A stretch of DNA of 64,000 nucleotides from Buxus sempervirens (taxonomy: Eukaryota > Streptophyta > Magnoliopsida > Buxales > Buxaceae), in assembly GCA_947561395.2 (NCBI GenBank), contig OX387186.1, forward strand, positions 48,565,220-48,629,219, read 5' to 3'. A program made the translations under genes and the position numbers. The notes below the pieces were generated by a model. The model worked only from the letters and a program-made list of their open reading frames with translations. It was not told where the DNA came from and searched no databases. Positions within the stretch are counted from its first letter, which is position 1; the number at the start of each line of letters is the position of its first letter. Below, in pieces: positions 44,208 to 55,400 of this stretch.

Positions 44208-44369
44208 TTTATATAGAAAAAATCGTAAGGCAGTAAAATCCGTAATTATACTACGGGCATAGCGCGCCCGTATAGGATATACGGACACCCCTGACCGTGA
44301 AAACTTCACGGGCAGAGTGCGCCCGTAGTAACTTTACGGGCACCGCTTGCTCGTAGTCTAAGTACGGTT
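44208..44369 (-). promoter_or_regulatory. Probable promoter of the antisense gene: TATA box plus inverted-word array
   Basis: On the minus strand TATATAAA (44215-44208) lies 35 bp before the first ATG at 44173 and about 90 bp before the second Met (44115). Immediately upstream is a five-unit array with words at 44239 (TCCGTA), 44267 (CCCGTA), 44294 (ACCGTG), 44322 (CCCGTA) and 44350 (CTCGTA), spaced 27-28 bp, each with a TACGGG-type partner. Array directly before TATA is the arrangement of the family-2 LTR promoters, so I infer the antisense gene is transcribed from here. Confidence 0.6.
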
Positions 44370-44582
44370 CTGCCGAAAAAATGCAAAAAAATGGGAATTT
44401 TTAATTTCTTTGTTTCCCTAAGCTTCACATGTCCCTGCTTTAACATTCATCATGCAATAAATACTGAAAAGAAAGAAGAAAAGAACACAAATGAATGAAA
44501 ATCAAACTTCTTTTATATATGAGAATGTTTACATCACTTTTGTCAAAAATACAAAGTACATAAAGGAATCCTAATCTACTGT

Positions 44583-44868
44583 CTATGCAGGTCCACCCCT
44601 ACGGCCACGGCCTCGTCCTCTGCCCCGACCACGGCCTGAAGATCGCCTGCGCTCAAAGACATGCCGCACAATATTGCGGGCAGTGCTACGTGTCATCCTG
44701 CTCAGATTGAATATCATACCACATATATAAAGGCACAAGGCCAGCAGTGGGATGATCAGGAGGGACGTACCCTGAAGTATCTACATATCCCGTAGACTCG
44801 GGATCAGAATCAGTACGGGAAGAATCCGTAGAAGGATCAGCAGCAGCAGGCGACTCCTCTACAGCCTC
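44583..44868 (-). other. Minus-strand coding remnant with Arg/Gly-rich tail
   Basis: Two overlapping minus-strand frames. The first (44868 to about 44686) is acidic and Ser/Pro-rich and runs into the LTR at 44869, so its start is cut off. The second (44696-44583, 37 residues from its Met) ends in a run of Arg-Gly repeats and GGPA, an RNA/DNA-binding style tail. They could be one gene joined by a lost intron or frameshift, or two chance frames. An AATAAA-like signal follows on the minus strand. I do not recognise it; no counterpart is visible in element B. Confidence 0.3.
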
Positions 44869-47800
44869 TGTGCGCACCCCGATTTCGGTCACACGACGAG
44901 GCGCACGCAAAACGATGCGTGCCTAGGGATTTGCTTGGAGTCGCCACTGCCTGATGGGGTGCAGGCAGACACCTGGGTGCCTAAGTTCTTCTACTAAGGC
45001 TTGGTCTGCGGCTTGAGATTCTAAGTAGGTTCTCGGTTGCGGTCTGGGGAAGTGTTTAGACACCCCAGTCCGCCCCGTCGGATGACGGGTCCCATAGACT
45101 TCCTGGTTTGAGTCAACTCATTTTGGTTCTCACCAGATTCCTAAAAGCATGCACATTTGGTTGAGTCTGGTGGGACCATTTGAGTGGTGTGGGTCCCTTT
45201 AATTGATTTTATCTTGGTTAATTAAGGTGAACTCGGTCTGATTGGGTGGGCCCCATTGGAAGGCCCACGAATCCCTTGGTGGGCCAAGCATGGCCCACAT
45301 GCCCCTTGGTGGGCCTCGATCTAAGCCTGGGTGGCCCTTTGGGCTTTGGTTTAGTGAGTTGATTTTATTTCAAGTTCAAGTTGGGAGTTAAATTGAATTT
45401 CATGCAAAAGTGAACCTGATGGGTTTGTGGGCCCCTTAGATGGGGCCCACAATGGTGGCCAAGTGATTTGACTCATCCTGTTTTAGTTGTGCCAAAGTGG
45501 GCTAGGCATGGGCTTGGGGCCCATAACCTAGATTTGGGCTTGAAAGCCCAAGGCATTAGAGTTGGGGTAGTGGATCCCCTCCTTATTTGGTTAATGGGCT
45601 TGGCGGGCCCAATAGACCCTGGCCCACAGTCTCGGCCAAACCACACCTAGGCTATCCAACATGCTACAAATTGAGCTTTGGTGGGCCTCCAATGGTGTGG
45701 CCCACTCGATTGATTTAATTTGTTTATTTGAAACAAAGTGAGTTGGTTGGGCTTGGTGGGCCCCGTTGGAAGGCCCACAAGTGAATCGAATTAGACCAGA
45801 GTGGTCCAAGTTCCATTTTGGGTGACCCAGAAACCCTACTGGTTCACTCAGTTTGATTAAAAGATCATAAAAATAACATAAAACAAAGAACATACAAAAA
45901 ATGACATTTCCACAGTGTAGCCGACCTGAGTTGTCGGCTACACACAAAAGCCCATGTAGTCGGCCTGGGGTGTCGGCTACACACAGAAATACATGTAGCC
46001 GACCACCAAGGTTGGCTACAAACAAAAATCTACTGATCCGACTTGAGTTGTCGGATCAGTCTAAAAGTGGTCTTTTTGGGATTTTTTCCAAGTGGGCTAG
46101 CTTTTGGGGCTTCCCAACTCCCTGGCAGCAAGCAAGTGAAGCAAATAAAGTTCATCTAAGCAACAAACAAGATGCATGCCTTAGATCCTAGTGAGTATGT
46201 GCATGTGCACGTGCATGACCATACTTTATATGAACAAAGTTGTAGCCAAGGAAGATGGGGATCCTTGCAGGGGGCTAATGCACATGAACATGCTTGGTGT
46301 GTGTTTGTGAGGAAAAGTGAAAAAAAAGGAGGGTAGGTCACCATTCCAGCAGCAACTAAAAGAGGTCACAATGGGTGGTATGGGAAAAAACATGCTTCCA
46401 AGATACATGTTAATAAAGAACCTAAATCTGAACAAGTAACCATGATGCAGAATGACATACTTAAACACACATGAAACCAAGATGCAAAGCCAAACAAGAG
46501 AAGGGATGAGAGGGGGAGTTAATGGGGTACAAAGGAATAGAAAATGAAGGGAACAAACTCCCCATTCGAATGGGATAAATCAGTAGCAAAATAGGACTCT
46601 AAAAACCATTAAGAACATATGCAAGGTGATCCTCTTCCTCCCTTGAGGCCGACCATGTGTCTTCCCCTTACCATGGGATTTTTCTTGTGCAAAATGGAGA
46701 AGAAAAAGTAGAGGAGAAAGACATTAACATGCTAGGAGAAGAAGAAAATAACATGCTAAAAATGGATGACACTCCAACTTGCGGGTTCTCCTTCTCCCTT
46801 CTAAGTTAGAATACTTTCCTCTTACCATAGGAAGTATTTCTCATGGAAGAAATGGAAAGAAAGAAGGAGATGAGGTAGAGGAACAAAATATAGCAAAATA
46901 TTAAAACATGCTCACAATCTATTCCTTTTCATATATGTTAAACAAAAAGTATCAAGGAAGCTTACCTTGGGTTGAATAACTTCCTTGGACAAGTGTGGAA
47001 GCCTCTTGACGGCTTGGACAGCACCTTGGAGCCTTCTTCTTGGGCTCCAACAACACTTTCTTGCTTCCTCCTTGGTTGCAAGTGGAAGGAGAAGAGATGG
47101 GGAAGGGTTTGAAGGTGTGTATTGGAGAGGAAAGGTTGAAGGAGGTGGTATGAGCTTGGGAGATGGAGAGGGGCTTGTGGGAGAGATGAAGAGAACTTGG
47201 GAGAGAGGTTGGAGAAGAAGAATGGGTGAGCCAAAAAATGAACTCCTCCATACGTATGGGGCTCCATGGGGCTTTTATTATGTTGATTATGATGGGTGAA
47301 TGCATATGATGCATGCATGGGGAAAAAGTGTTTGGAGGAGAGAGAGAGAGAAGGATGCATGAGGTGGTGCATGCATGGATGATGCATAGGGGATGCACAT
47401 GGGGAACACTAATCATGAGGGAGAGAGAGAGAGGTGCATGCATGATGCATGCATGGGTGATCATGGGGGGAAGAGAGAGAGAGAGAGGTGTATGCATGAT
47501 GCATGCATGGATACTCATGAGGGAGAGAGAGAGAGAGAGAGAGGTGCTTGCATGCATGATGCATGGGGATGCACATGGGGAACAAGAATTTATGAAGGAG
47601 AGAGATAGAGGGAAAGGATGTGGTGGGGAATTAAGCATGTGGGGAATGAGTTATGGAGGAGAGAGAGGGAGAGAAAGATGTGGTGGGGAATTAAGCATGT
47701 GGGGGTGATTTTCTTGGTAATTGTAGATTAGTCCCTGAGCTATTTTAACATCAACTTGCTATTCACATATTTGCCCCTAGATAATTACAGATATGCCATC

Positions 47801-48318
47801 AGATATTTTTGACTGTCCTGATTATTTACGGATTTGCCCCTAGACACCTTTTTCTGCTGTTTTCTCTGCTGTTTTTGCCACGTGGGCAGTTTTTAGGGTT
47901 TATTGTTTTGCTCATAACTTATTATCCGGAACTCCGATTCGAGCAAACTCAGTTGCATTGGAATCGTGTCAAGATGACCTGTCCACTGGGACAAGCTTGG
48001 GCAGCTGTTCTAGGGTTTAGCAGAAAGTCAATTTCTGCTCCCCCTCAAGTTTGACCGGCCTGCAGAACCTTCATCCGGACTCCGATTCCAGCAAACTCAT
48101 TTGCGTTGGAACCGTGTCGGGATTCTCTATCCATTGAGATAAAGCAAGGTGGACAAATTGTACTTGATCAAAAAGTCAACTTTTGCCCCCTTAGGGTTTG
48201 ACTTTTCAACTAGGGTTTTGAGCTGTTTTGCTGTCTTTTAGCACATTTTTTGTTTTCTTATTTTCTTTTCTTTTCTTTTTTTTTCTTTTTTGGTTTGATC
48301 AAAATTTGGGTGCTTACA
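44869..48318 (-). mobile_element. Family-3 LTR, acting as a 3' LTR (3450 bp)
   Basis: Sister of the solo LTR at 40543-43766, with the same start (TGTAAGCACCCAAATTTTGA on the minus strand) and a GGTGCGCACA end. The flanking 5-mers differ (GCCTC left, GCTGC right), so it is not a simple solo insertion. A polypurine tract lies directly before it on its own strand, as for a 3' LTR. It holds a four-hairpin array (45916-46058), the palindrome CCATACGTATGG (47248-47259) near a TATA-like ATAATAAAAG, GA/ATGC microsatellites (47290-47700) and the PBS-like word at 44938-44946. Confidence 0.8.
45916..46058. repeat. Four hairpins at 39-40-bp spacing, GTAGCCG word
   Basis: Hairpins start at 45916, 45955, 45994 and 46034. 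The first three pair TGTAGCCGAC-like with GTCGGCTACA-like words, the last TGATCCGAC with GTCGGATCA. Arms are 9-10 bp, loops 7-8 bp, spacers about 12 bp. Confidence 0.9.
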
Positions 48319-48331
48319 GCTGCCCCCCTTT
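48319..48331 (-). other. Polypurine tract (PPT)
   Basis: On the minus strand AAAGGGGGGCAGC abuts the TGTAAGCACC LTR start. A G-rich tract ending right at an LTR is the primer for plus-strand synthesis, so 48332 onward is internal retrotransposon DNA. Confidence 0.75.
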
Positions 48332-50188
48332 GTCGGAGTCACTTGTTGATGAACGACAAAGGTTGAAAGAAACCCAAATTTTGCGCACCTCACATCTTTT
48401 TTTTGAGAGAGCCTAGGAGTTGATTTTTCTTGGTTTGTGGGATAAAGCACATTAACGCGAGCTGGTTACGTGTGTGGTACTTTTCCCGTTTCTAGTTCTT
48501 AGAAATAGGTGGTGATTAGCACCTTTTCTAGATTCTGGTTCTTGGAATAGGTGGTGATTAGCACCTTTCCGGTTTTTTGAGAAAGAAGTGACGCTTTGCA
48601 CATCTTTCAGGTTTTGAGAGTTTTTGGGTTTTCTTGATGATTCAGCTTCTCAGATTTCAGTGAGGATGCAATTTTCAGACTTCAGTGAGGGTGCAAACAT
48701 TTTTAGGTTTTTTTTTTTAATTATTTATTTATTTTTTATTTTTTTTATGGTGGCTGAAGGTGGGCCAAGGAAAGGAAGGAGAGAGGAAGGAGGAGGTGCT
48801 CTTTGTAAGGAGGTGCTCCTGGCACTGTCCGGTGCCTCAAGGGAACTTACACACCTGTCCTACTCTATTTACAAAAGTGGGAAATCAAAAATTACATGGA
48901 GGGCCACTTTGCCCTTTTGTCTTCAAAACACGCCTTCTCTTTTGGTTCTTGAGCTTGCTTAAGCTTTGTTTTGGATGGTTCTCCGCTGGGGATGTGGGGA
49001 TTCTTTATTTGGGAAAGAACCCGTAGGGTACAGGTGAGTTTTCTGCAAACTCCCTCTTGGTGTGCTTTGGATTATCGCATGGCTTTTCTCCGCTTTGCTT
49101 TTCTTTTCTTCTCCCTTTTCTTTTTTCTTCAGCACGAGGATGCTTCTTGAAATCCTCTAACTTTTCTGCCTCGCATGGGCCTACAAAATTCTCACAGAGT
49201 TGTGAGGTATCTGAAATTCACACTGTAAGCACTTGTGGCTTACTTGGTTTTATTGTGTGTGTGAGTGCACATGACTGAAATGAAATATTTTTTTTCAAAA
49301 GCTTTTTCAAAAATTTTGTACAAGTGCTTCAAAAGAAATGGCAGGACCAAGGACCATGGTGATTTGCCTTGTTAGCTTGAAGTGTTCTGGGACGGTGTGT
49401 TCGACACGCATTCCCATGAGATTCTTGACTTGTGCCATTAGAGGCTTTACAGAAGTTTAAAAGATGAGGGATGTCTCAAGGAGTGTTCTCCCTTTCCCAG
49501 TCTTGGTTTCTCTCACCTTGACCCAACCGTTTATTGTGGTTTCCGGATTTTGCAATTAAGGGTTTTCCCTTTGTCTTTTCCCTTGGGGTTAGTGCTTGCC
49601 GCATTTTAAGGTCTTTGGCCGACTTGTATGCATCATGTCCCATAGATCAGAGAGGTCTTCACATTAGGACGAAACATCGGCTTGGTTTTAAATCTGAGAA
49701 ATGAAGGGATATAAGGCTCAAATCCTTTCTTTCATTTTCAGGTTTTACTTTGTGTCTTGCCAAAGCTCGTTCTTCTTTTTAGATTCCTTCATTATTGACC
49801 TGCATGAATTCCGTTGTCATATTTTCTGCAATCAGAAAGGACTTTTTGTGGGACGAAACGTAGGCTGAGGTTTTTTGGCTTATGAAAGAAATGGAATATG
49901 GCTCAAAGTCTTTTGTAAATGGGTTGAGTCATTTTCCACCCTTTTCTTGACTACTTGGGCTTTGCCAATACCTTTTCACTTTCTTTCATTTTTTTTTCTT
50001 TTTGAGGCCTTTTGTGACCTTCACTTTTTCCTCTAGCATTTTTGCTTTTCCTTTCCTTTGCTCTGGGGTTATCTTGGCTTTTTGCTTTGATTAGCATGCT
50101 CCAATGTATTTTCTGCTTTCTTTTCTTTTCTTTGTTTCTGCTCATTCATGTCTCTTTTCTTCTTTACCAAGCACCATATTTAGGGCTC
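48332..50188. other. Internal Tat-type DNA between PPT and the B antisense gene
   Basis: T-rich on the + strand with no recognisable protein. Diverged copies of a GGACGAAA...GAAA...ATATGGCTCAAA block occur twice (about 49670-49720, 49850-49905) and again at 52105-52165 in the pol-proximal part of B, so this is related element DNA. The exon encoding the N-terminal domain of the antisense protein in A is absent here. Whether the stretch belongs to B or to another element joined to it is unresolved. Confidence 0.45.
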
Positions 50189-51390
50189 ATGACTCAGTGG
50201 GTTAAAAGAAAGAAATTTAGGCACAACCAGTCGGCTTGGTTCAATGCCTTGACCTTGATAGTGGTCAATCAACTTTTGTTCCCCCGAGGCGATAGCGAGG
50301 TTGATTTATCCCTCATTTCAGTCATCTGTCAAGTTAGGGAGCGCGAAAGGCTTGCCCCTATGATCCTGGCTGAAATATACCAGGCCTTAACTGACTGCTA
50401 TCACCGGAAGCAGAAAAGTTTTCTTGCCTGCGCCCCTATACTTCAGGTAAAATCTGAACCTCTTTCTTGAATTTTAACTTTTTATTGCAAAATTGAGACT
50501 TTCTAAGATAGGAAATGCTTCCCTTTTATTTGCAGCTCTGGCTACTTGACCACCTGAGTCAAGTTGAAGAGATCACCCGCCGCTTCTTTCCCAGATTAAA
50601 CATTCCTGTCTTGATGAGCAACAGGGGGTGTCCCAATATACATGGCGGCAAACAGGGATGGTTTGCTTTCTTGGGGACTCTTCAGGACGACCAGGTGAGA
50701 TGGCCCGGTGCTTATCAGCCCTCCGTCGAGACAGTGATCAGTTTCTCTGACCAGAACTTCGCTGTGCTCATGGGCTTGAGGTCTGCCTTACTTTACTTGC
50801 CTTTGAGAGTCATCCGGCAGTGTGGAGAGGAGTCTCAAGGGATTATGGTACCTCAGGGGTATGAAGAGTTCATTGGTCCTCTCACACCAGCCACCATGGG
50901 GTTATGCTTCCGCCTGTTGAAGGAATGGTTGCAGGCCTGCTTCTTGAGAGGTCCTGTCTTCTCCAAATTGCATGAGAAGGACTATATCTTTTGGATTAGA
51001 GAGCAGGTGCAGAGCTGCGCTTCTGTACCGGTGGATCCTCCTACTGTCCCGTGTCCTACTTATGAGGACCTCTTGGAGACCGAGCGGGCTTCTCATAGGC
51101 GGCTTCAGCTCATATGGGTGGAGGAGGCCCGAACCTTGAGGTTGGAGAAGGAAGATCTGGAGCGGCGACTATCTGAGCAGATACAAGCCCGTCGCTTTGA
51201 GGTGAGAGCTACATGGCGCCGGCATGATGAAACCATGGCCAGGCTCAGAGATATGAGGACCAGGCAGACCCTCTCAGATGACGTCATCTCATTCCTCAGT
51301 GACCCAGATACAGAGGGGGCTGAAAGGCTTGTGGCGGTTCAGGCGGCTCGGATAAGAGAGCTTGAGGAAAGGCTAGGGGATAGAGATTAG
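50189..51390 (+). CDS. Antisense DUF7745-like gene of element B, 5'-truncated, one intron
   Basis: Homologue of the minus-strand gene of A, again opposite to gag-pol. Visible exon 50189-50446, GT-AG intron 50447-50536 region (89 bp, ending TTTGCAG at 50535), then 50536-51390. The join is phase 0 (ILQ / LWLLDHL), at the same place as in A. About 370 residues are encoded if the Met at 50189 is used, but in A more than 150 further N-terminal residues precede, including the HWVPE and EMTPT motifs; these are missing here. From FNALTL onward the two proteins align to the end without stops in either, including a heptad-rich C-terminus. An AG acceptor at 50182-50183 could instead join an upstream exon. 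Function unknown. Confidence 0.65.
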
Positions 51391-52456
51391 CCCCTTTTAT
51401 TATATATATATTTTTTTACACCCCTGTACAAAGAGAAACTCCACTAGTGGAAAGATAGAGAATACAAAATAGGTTTTTATACTATTGGCCTCAGAACTCT
51501 CATATGCTTGTAAAAACTGACAGTTTTAATGAAAAGTCACTGATTTCTCATCATTGGCCAAAATATAATTTTCATTTTTGTGTGTTTTTATTGTAAATTG
51601 GTCCATAATGCTTTAATCCCATATAGTTGGATGAATTGAAGTAAGTTGGGCAAAAAGGGTATTTCAGTTAATAAGGAGGAAGCCAATCCGTCCCCCTTGG
51701 AACCCTTAGACTCATCCCCAAGTTTCTTTCCCACTTCCAGGGGGCATGCCCCAGCCTACTGGTTCAGTCCCGTGCAGAAAATCTGCTCAATTCAATTCTG
51801 CTGCACAAAACCGCGCATTCAGAACGATTTAACCAAAACCGTCTTCAATATGCGGTTGCATAGCCCTTCTGCCAAAACCGTAGAAAAAGGGCGGTTTAGT
51901 TCAATCTGTATCCCAAGTGCGGTTGGTGACCTTTTTCTGGTTTCTTTCTTTTCTTTTATTCTTTTTTTTCTTTCGCTTTCTTTCTGCCAATATTGCCCCT
52001 AGTGCCTGTTACGGTTTTCACTAGGACCGGCTTGTTTATTCCGTCATTGCCCTTTCAACATTTCGGGCTTGAAGGAATACACCCAGATCACCGAGGACTT
52101 GACCAATAGGACGAAATGAAGTCTGGGTTGAGTTTATGAAAGAAGGTTATTATAGGCTCAAAATTTCGACATCTTGAAGATGGGACAACTGGGCTTACAG
52201 TCATAATGGATGCGACCCCCCATTCCCAATATTGGCCCTTTTTCCTTTTCTTTGTATTTGGCCTTTCTTTGCTATTTTCCTTTTTGTGTGTTGTTTTTTT
52301 TTTTTTTTTTCAATTAACCCTGCCCCAGTTGCGACTGCAAGCCCCAGTTTGGGTTCTTTAAAACACGAACAGGCTCAACTTGGTTTAATCTAGGGATATT
52401 AAAATTTGTGAGGGACGAAGAAAAATGGCCTCGGATCATTTCTTTGTGATACTCCA
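51391..52456. other. Element B spacer between antisense gene and pol
   Basis: Non-coding region between the converging 3' ends. It contains an inverted AACCG / CGGTT array (51808-51925), the conserved ACGGTTTTCACTAGG word shared with A, and a T-run (52290-52310). The 3' ends of both transcripts probably overlap or lie close here. Confidence 0.6.
51808..51925. repeat. Inverted-word array, AACCG / CGGTT type
   Basis: AACCG words at 51809, 51837 and 51876 alternate with CGATT/CGGTT complements (51824, 51852, 51891, 51919). Steps are 28 and 39 bp. The same word family is used in the B leader array at 61352-61440. Confidence 0.75.
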
Positions 52457-55400
52457 TCAAGGGAAATATTGTTTGACCGCATCGGAGTTGATTGGCTCAG
52501 GAAAATCTGTCCCATCCATCTCTGTCAATATAAGAGCACCTCCTGACAAGACCTTCTTCACTACATAAGGTCCTTCCCAATTTGGCTTAAACTTTCCACG
52601 AGGGTCTTCCAGAAATGGTAATATCTTCTTTAAGACTAAATTACCCACTTGGAAAGCTCTGGGCTTCACTTTCTTGTTGTAGGCTCTGGCCATTCTCCTC
52701 TGATACAGTTGACCATGGCAAAGCACATTCAATCGCTTTTCTTCTATCAGATTAAGTTGCTCATATCTAGACTGAACCCATTCGGCCTCTTCAAGCTCTG
52801 TTTCCATAAGCACTCTTAATGAAGGGATTTCTACTTCCACAGGTAAGACTGCCTCTGTTCCATAAACCAAGGAATACGGCGTTGCCCCAGTAGAAGTTCG
52901 GATCGAGGTTCTGTAAGCATGGAGAGCGAATGGTAACATCTCGTGCCAATCTCTATAGCTTACTACCATCTTCTGGATTATTTTCTTTATGTTCTTATTT
53001 GCCGCTTCTACTGCTCCATTCATCTTTGGCCTGTAAGGGGCTGACTTGTGATGAATTATCTGAAATTGCTCACACATCTTCTTCATATCCTTGTTCTTAA
53101 TATTTGAGGCATTGTCTGAAACTATGGCTTTTGGCAACCCATAGCGACAAATTATGTTGTGCTTTAGAAACTTAAGAACATGGTTTCCTGTGATATTTGC
53201 ATACGAAGCAGCTTCAACCCACTTTGTGAAGTAATCAATTGCCACTAGAATGAACCGATGTCCATTTGACGCTTTAGGAGAAATCATCCCAATGACATCA
53301 ATACCCCACATGGAGAAAGGCCATGGAGAGGTCATGTTGTGCAGCTCACTTGGTGGTGCATGCTTATTATCAGCATATATTTGGCACAAATGGCATCTCT
53401 TAACATGTAGGCAGCAATCGTGCTCCATTGTAGACCAATAATATCCCAATCGCAATATTTTCCTTGCGAGCATGTGTCCATTCATGTGTGGCCCACAGAC
53501 TCCCCCGTGCACTGTTTCAATCAACCTTTCTGCCTCAACCTTGGTGACGCATCTGAGTAGAACATTATTGTAAGATCTCTTGTATAACTGCCCCCCACTT
53601 AGAAGGAACTGTCCTGCTAACTTCTGTATTGTTCTTTTTTCAGTGGGACTAGTGCTTTCTGGAAAATTTCGATTATCCAAGAAATTCTTGATATCTTGGA
53701 ACCATGGTATTTCTATTTCTTGCGCTCCTTCTACAACAAGACAGTAAGCTGGCTCGTCTCTGACTTCAATTTCAAGCGGTTGTATGTCTACCCCTTCTGG
53801 AATACTGACCATTGAGGCCAATGTCGCCAAGGCGTCCGCAAACTGATTCTTAGCCCTTGGCATATAGCTAAAGGAAATTCGAGTAAATTTGGTACTCATT
53901 TCTTCCAAATATTGGTGATATGGAATCAATTTATGATCTTTGGTTTTCCATTCCCCGGTTGTTTGGAAGATGATAAGACTCGAATCTCCATATACGTCAA
54001 GTTCTTGAACATCATGATCTAGAGCAGCCTGTAATCCGATTATACATGCCTCATACTCTGCTATGTTGTTCGTGCACTGAAACCTCAATTTCACTGCAAT
54101 TGGGATATGTGAACCATCTGGCTTTACTAATACTGCGCCGATCCCATTTCCATTCATATTTGCAGCCCCATCAAAGAACATTTGCCAAGAGTCTTCACTT
54201 TCTTCCTCTTCAGCAAATAAGATAGCCTCACCAGGGAAATTCGTCTTAAGAGGTTGATAATCTGGTAATGGCTGCTCAGCTAGATGATCAGCAATTGCCT
54301 GACCTTTAATTGCTTTCTGAGTGACATATGTCAGGTCGAATTCTGAAAGCAAAAGCTGCCACTTCGCTGTTCTACCAGTTAAAACCGGCTTTTCGAACAG
54401 ATACTTCAACGGATCCATCCTAGAAATCAACAAAGTTGAATAGCTTAAAAAATAGTGTCTAAGCCTCTGAGTTGCCCAGACCAAAGCGCAACAAGTCTTT
54501 TCCAAAGGCGAATATCTTGTCTCATAATCTGTGAATTTTTTGCTCAAATAGTAGATAGCCTTTTCTTTTCTGCCTGTTTCATCGTGCTGCCCCAATACAC
54601 ATCCCATTGATGTTTCTAAAACTGATAGATACAGAATCAATGGTTTTCCTGGAGTTGGCGGTACTAGAACAGGAGGATTTGACAGATAATCCTTTATTTT
54701 GTCGAATGCTTGTTGGCAATCCTCATTCCATATAGTTGGGTTATTCTTCCTTAGAAGTTTAAAGATCGGCTCGCAAATAGCAGTGAGTTGTGCTATGAAC
54801 CGGCTGATATACTGAATTCTTCCCAGAAAGCCCCTAACTTCTTTTTCAGTCTTAGGAGATGGCATCTCAATGATTGCCTTGGCTTTAGACGGGTCTATCT
54901 CAATCCCTCTTCTGCTTACAATGAAGCCTAACAATTTCCCTGATGTGGCTCCAAAGACACACTTTGCTGGATTAAGCCTTAAGCTGTACTTCCTTAGACG
55001 GTCAAATACCTTCTTTAGATTGATCAAGTGGTCTTCCTCTTCACATGATTTGGCAATCATATCATCCACATAGACCTCCATTTCTTTGTGGATCATATCA
55101 TGGAAAAGGGCCGTCATGGCCCGCTGATATGTTGCCCCGGCATTCTTCAATCCGAAAGGCATGACCGTGTAGTGGAAGGTTCCCCAAGGAGTAATGAAAG
55201 TGGTTTTCTCTTGATCCTCCTTTGCCATTTTGATTTGGTTGTATCCGGAAAAGCCATCCATAAAAGAGAACAAGCTGTGCACTGCTGTATTATCAACCAA
55301 GATGTCGATGTGTGGCAATGGAAAATCATCCTTCGGGCTTGCCTTGTTCAAGTCTCTGTAATCCACACGCATCCTGACTTTTCCATCCTTCTTTGGAACT

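Noticed and set aside
46952..47708. Long open frames on both strands (Met/His/Leu/Ser-rich or Glu/Arg-rich)
   Set aside because: They are translations of GA-rich and ATGCATGC-rich microsatellite DNA inside a family-3 LTR; low complexity, no domain.
40543..48318. The two family-3 LTRs as the two ends of one element
   Set aside because: The left copy has its own GGTGG duplication inside the antisense gene, and the DNA between the two (43772-44868) is element A sequence, not an internal region with PBS or PPT for that family.
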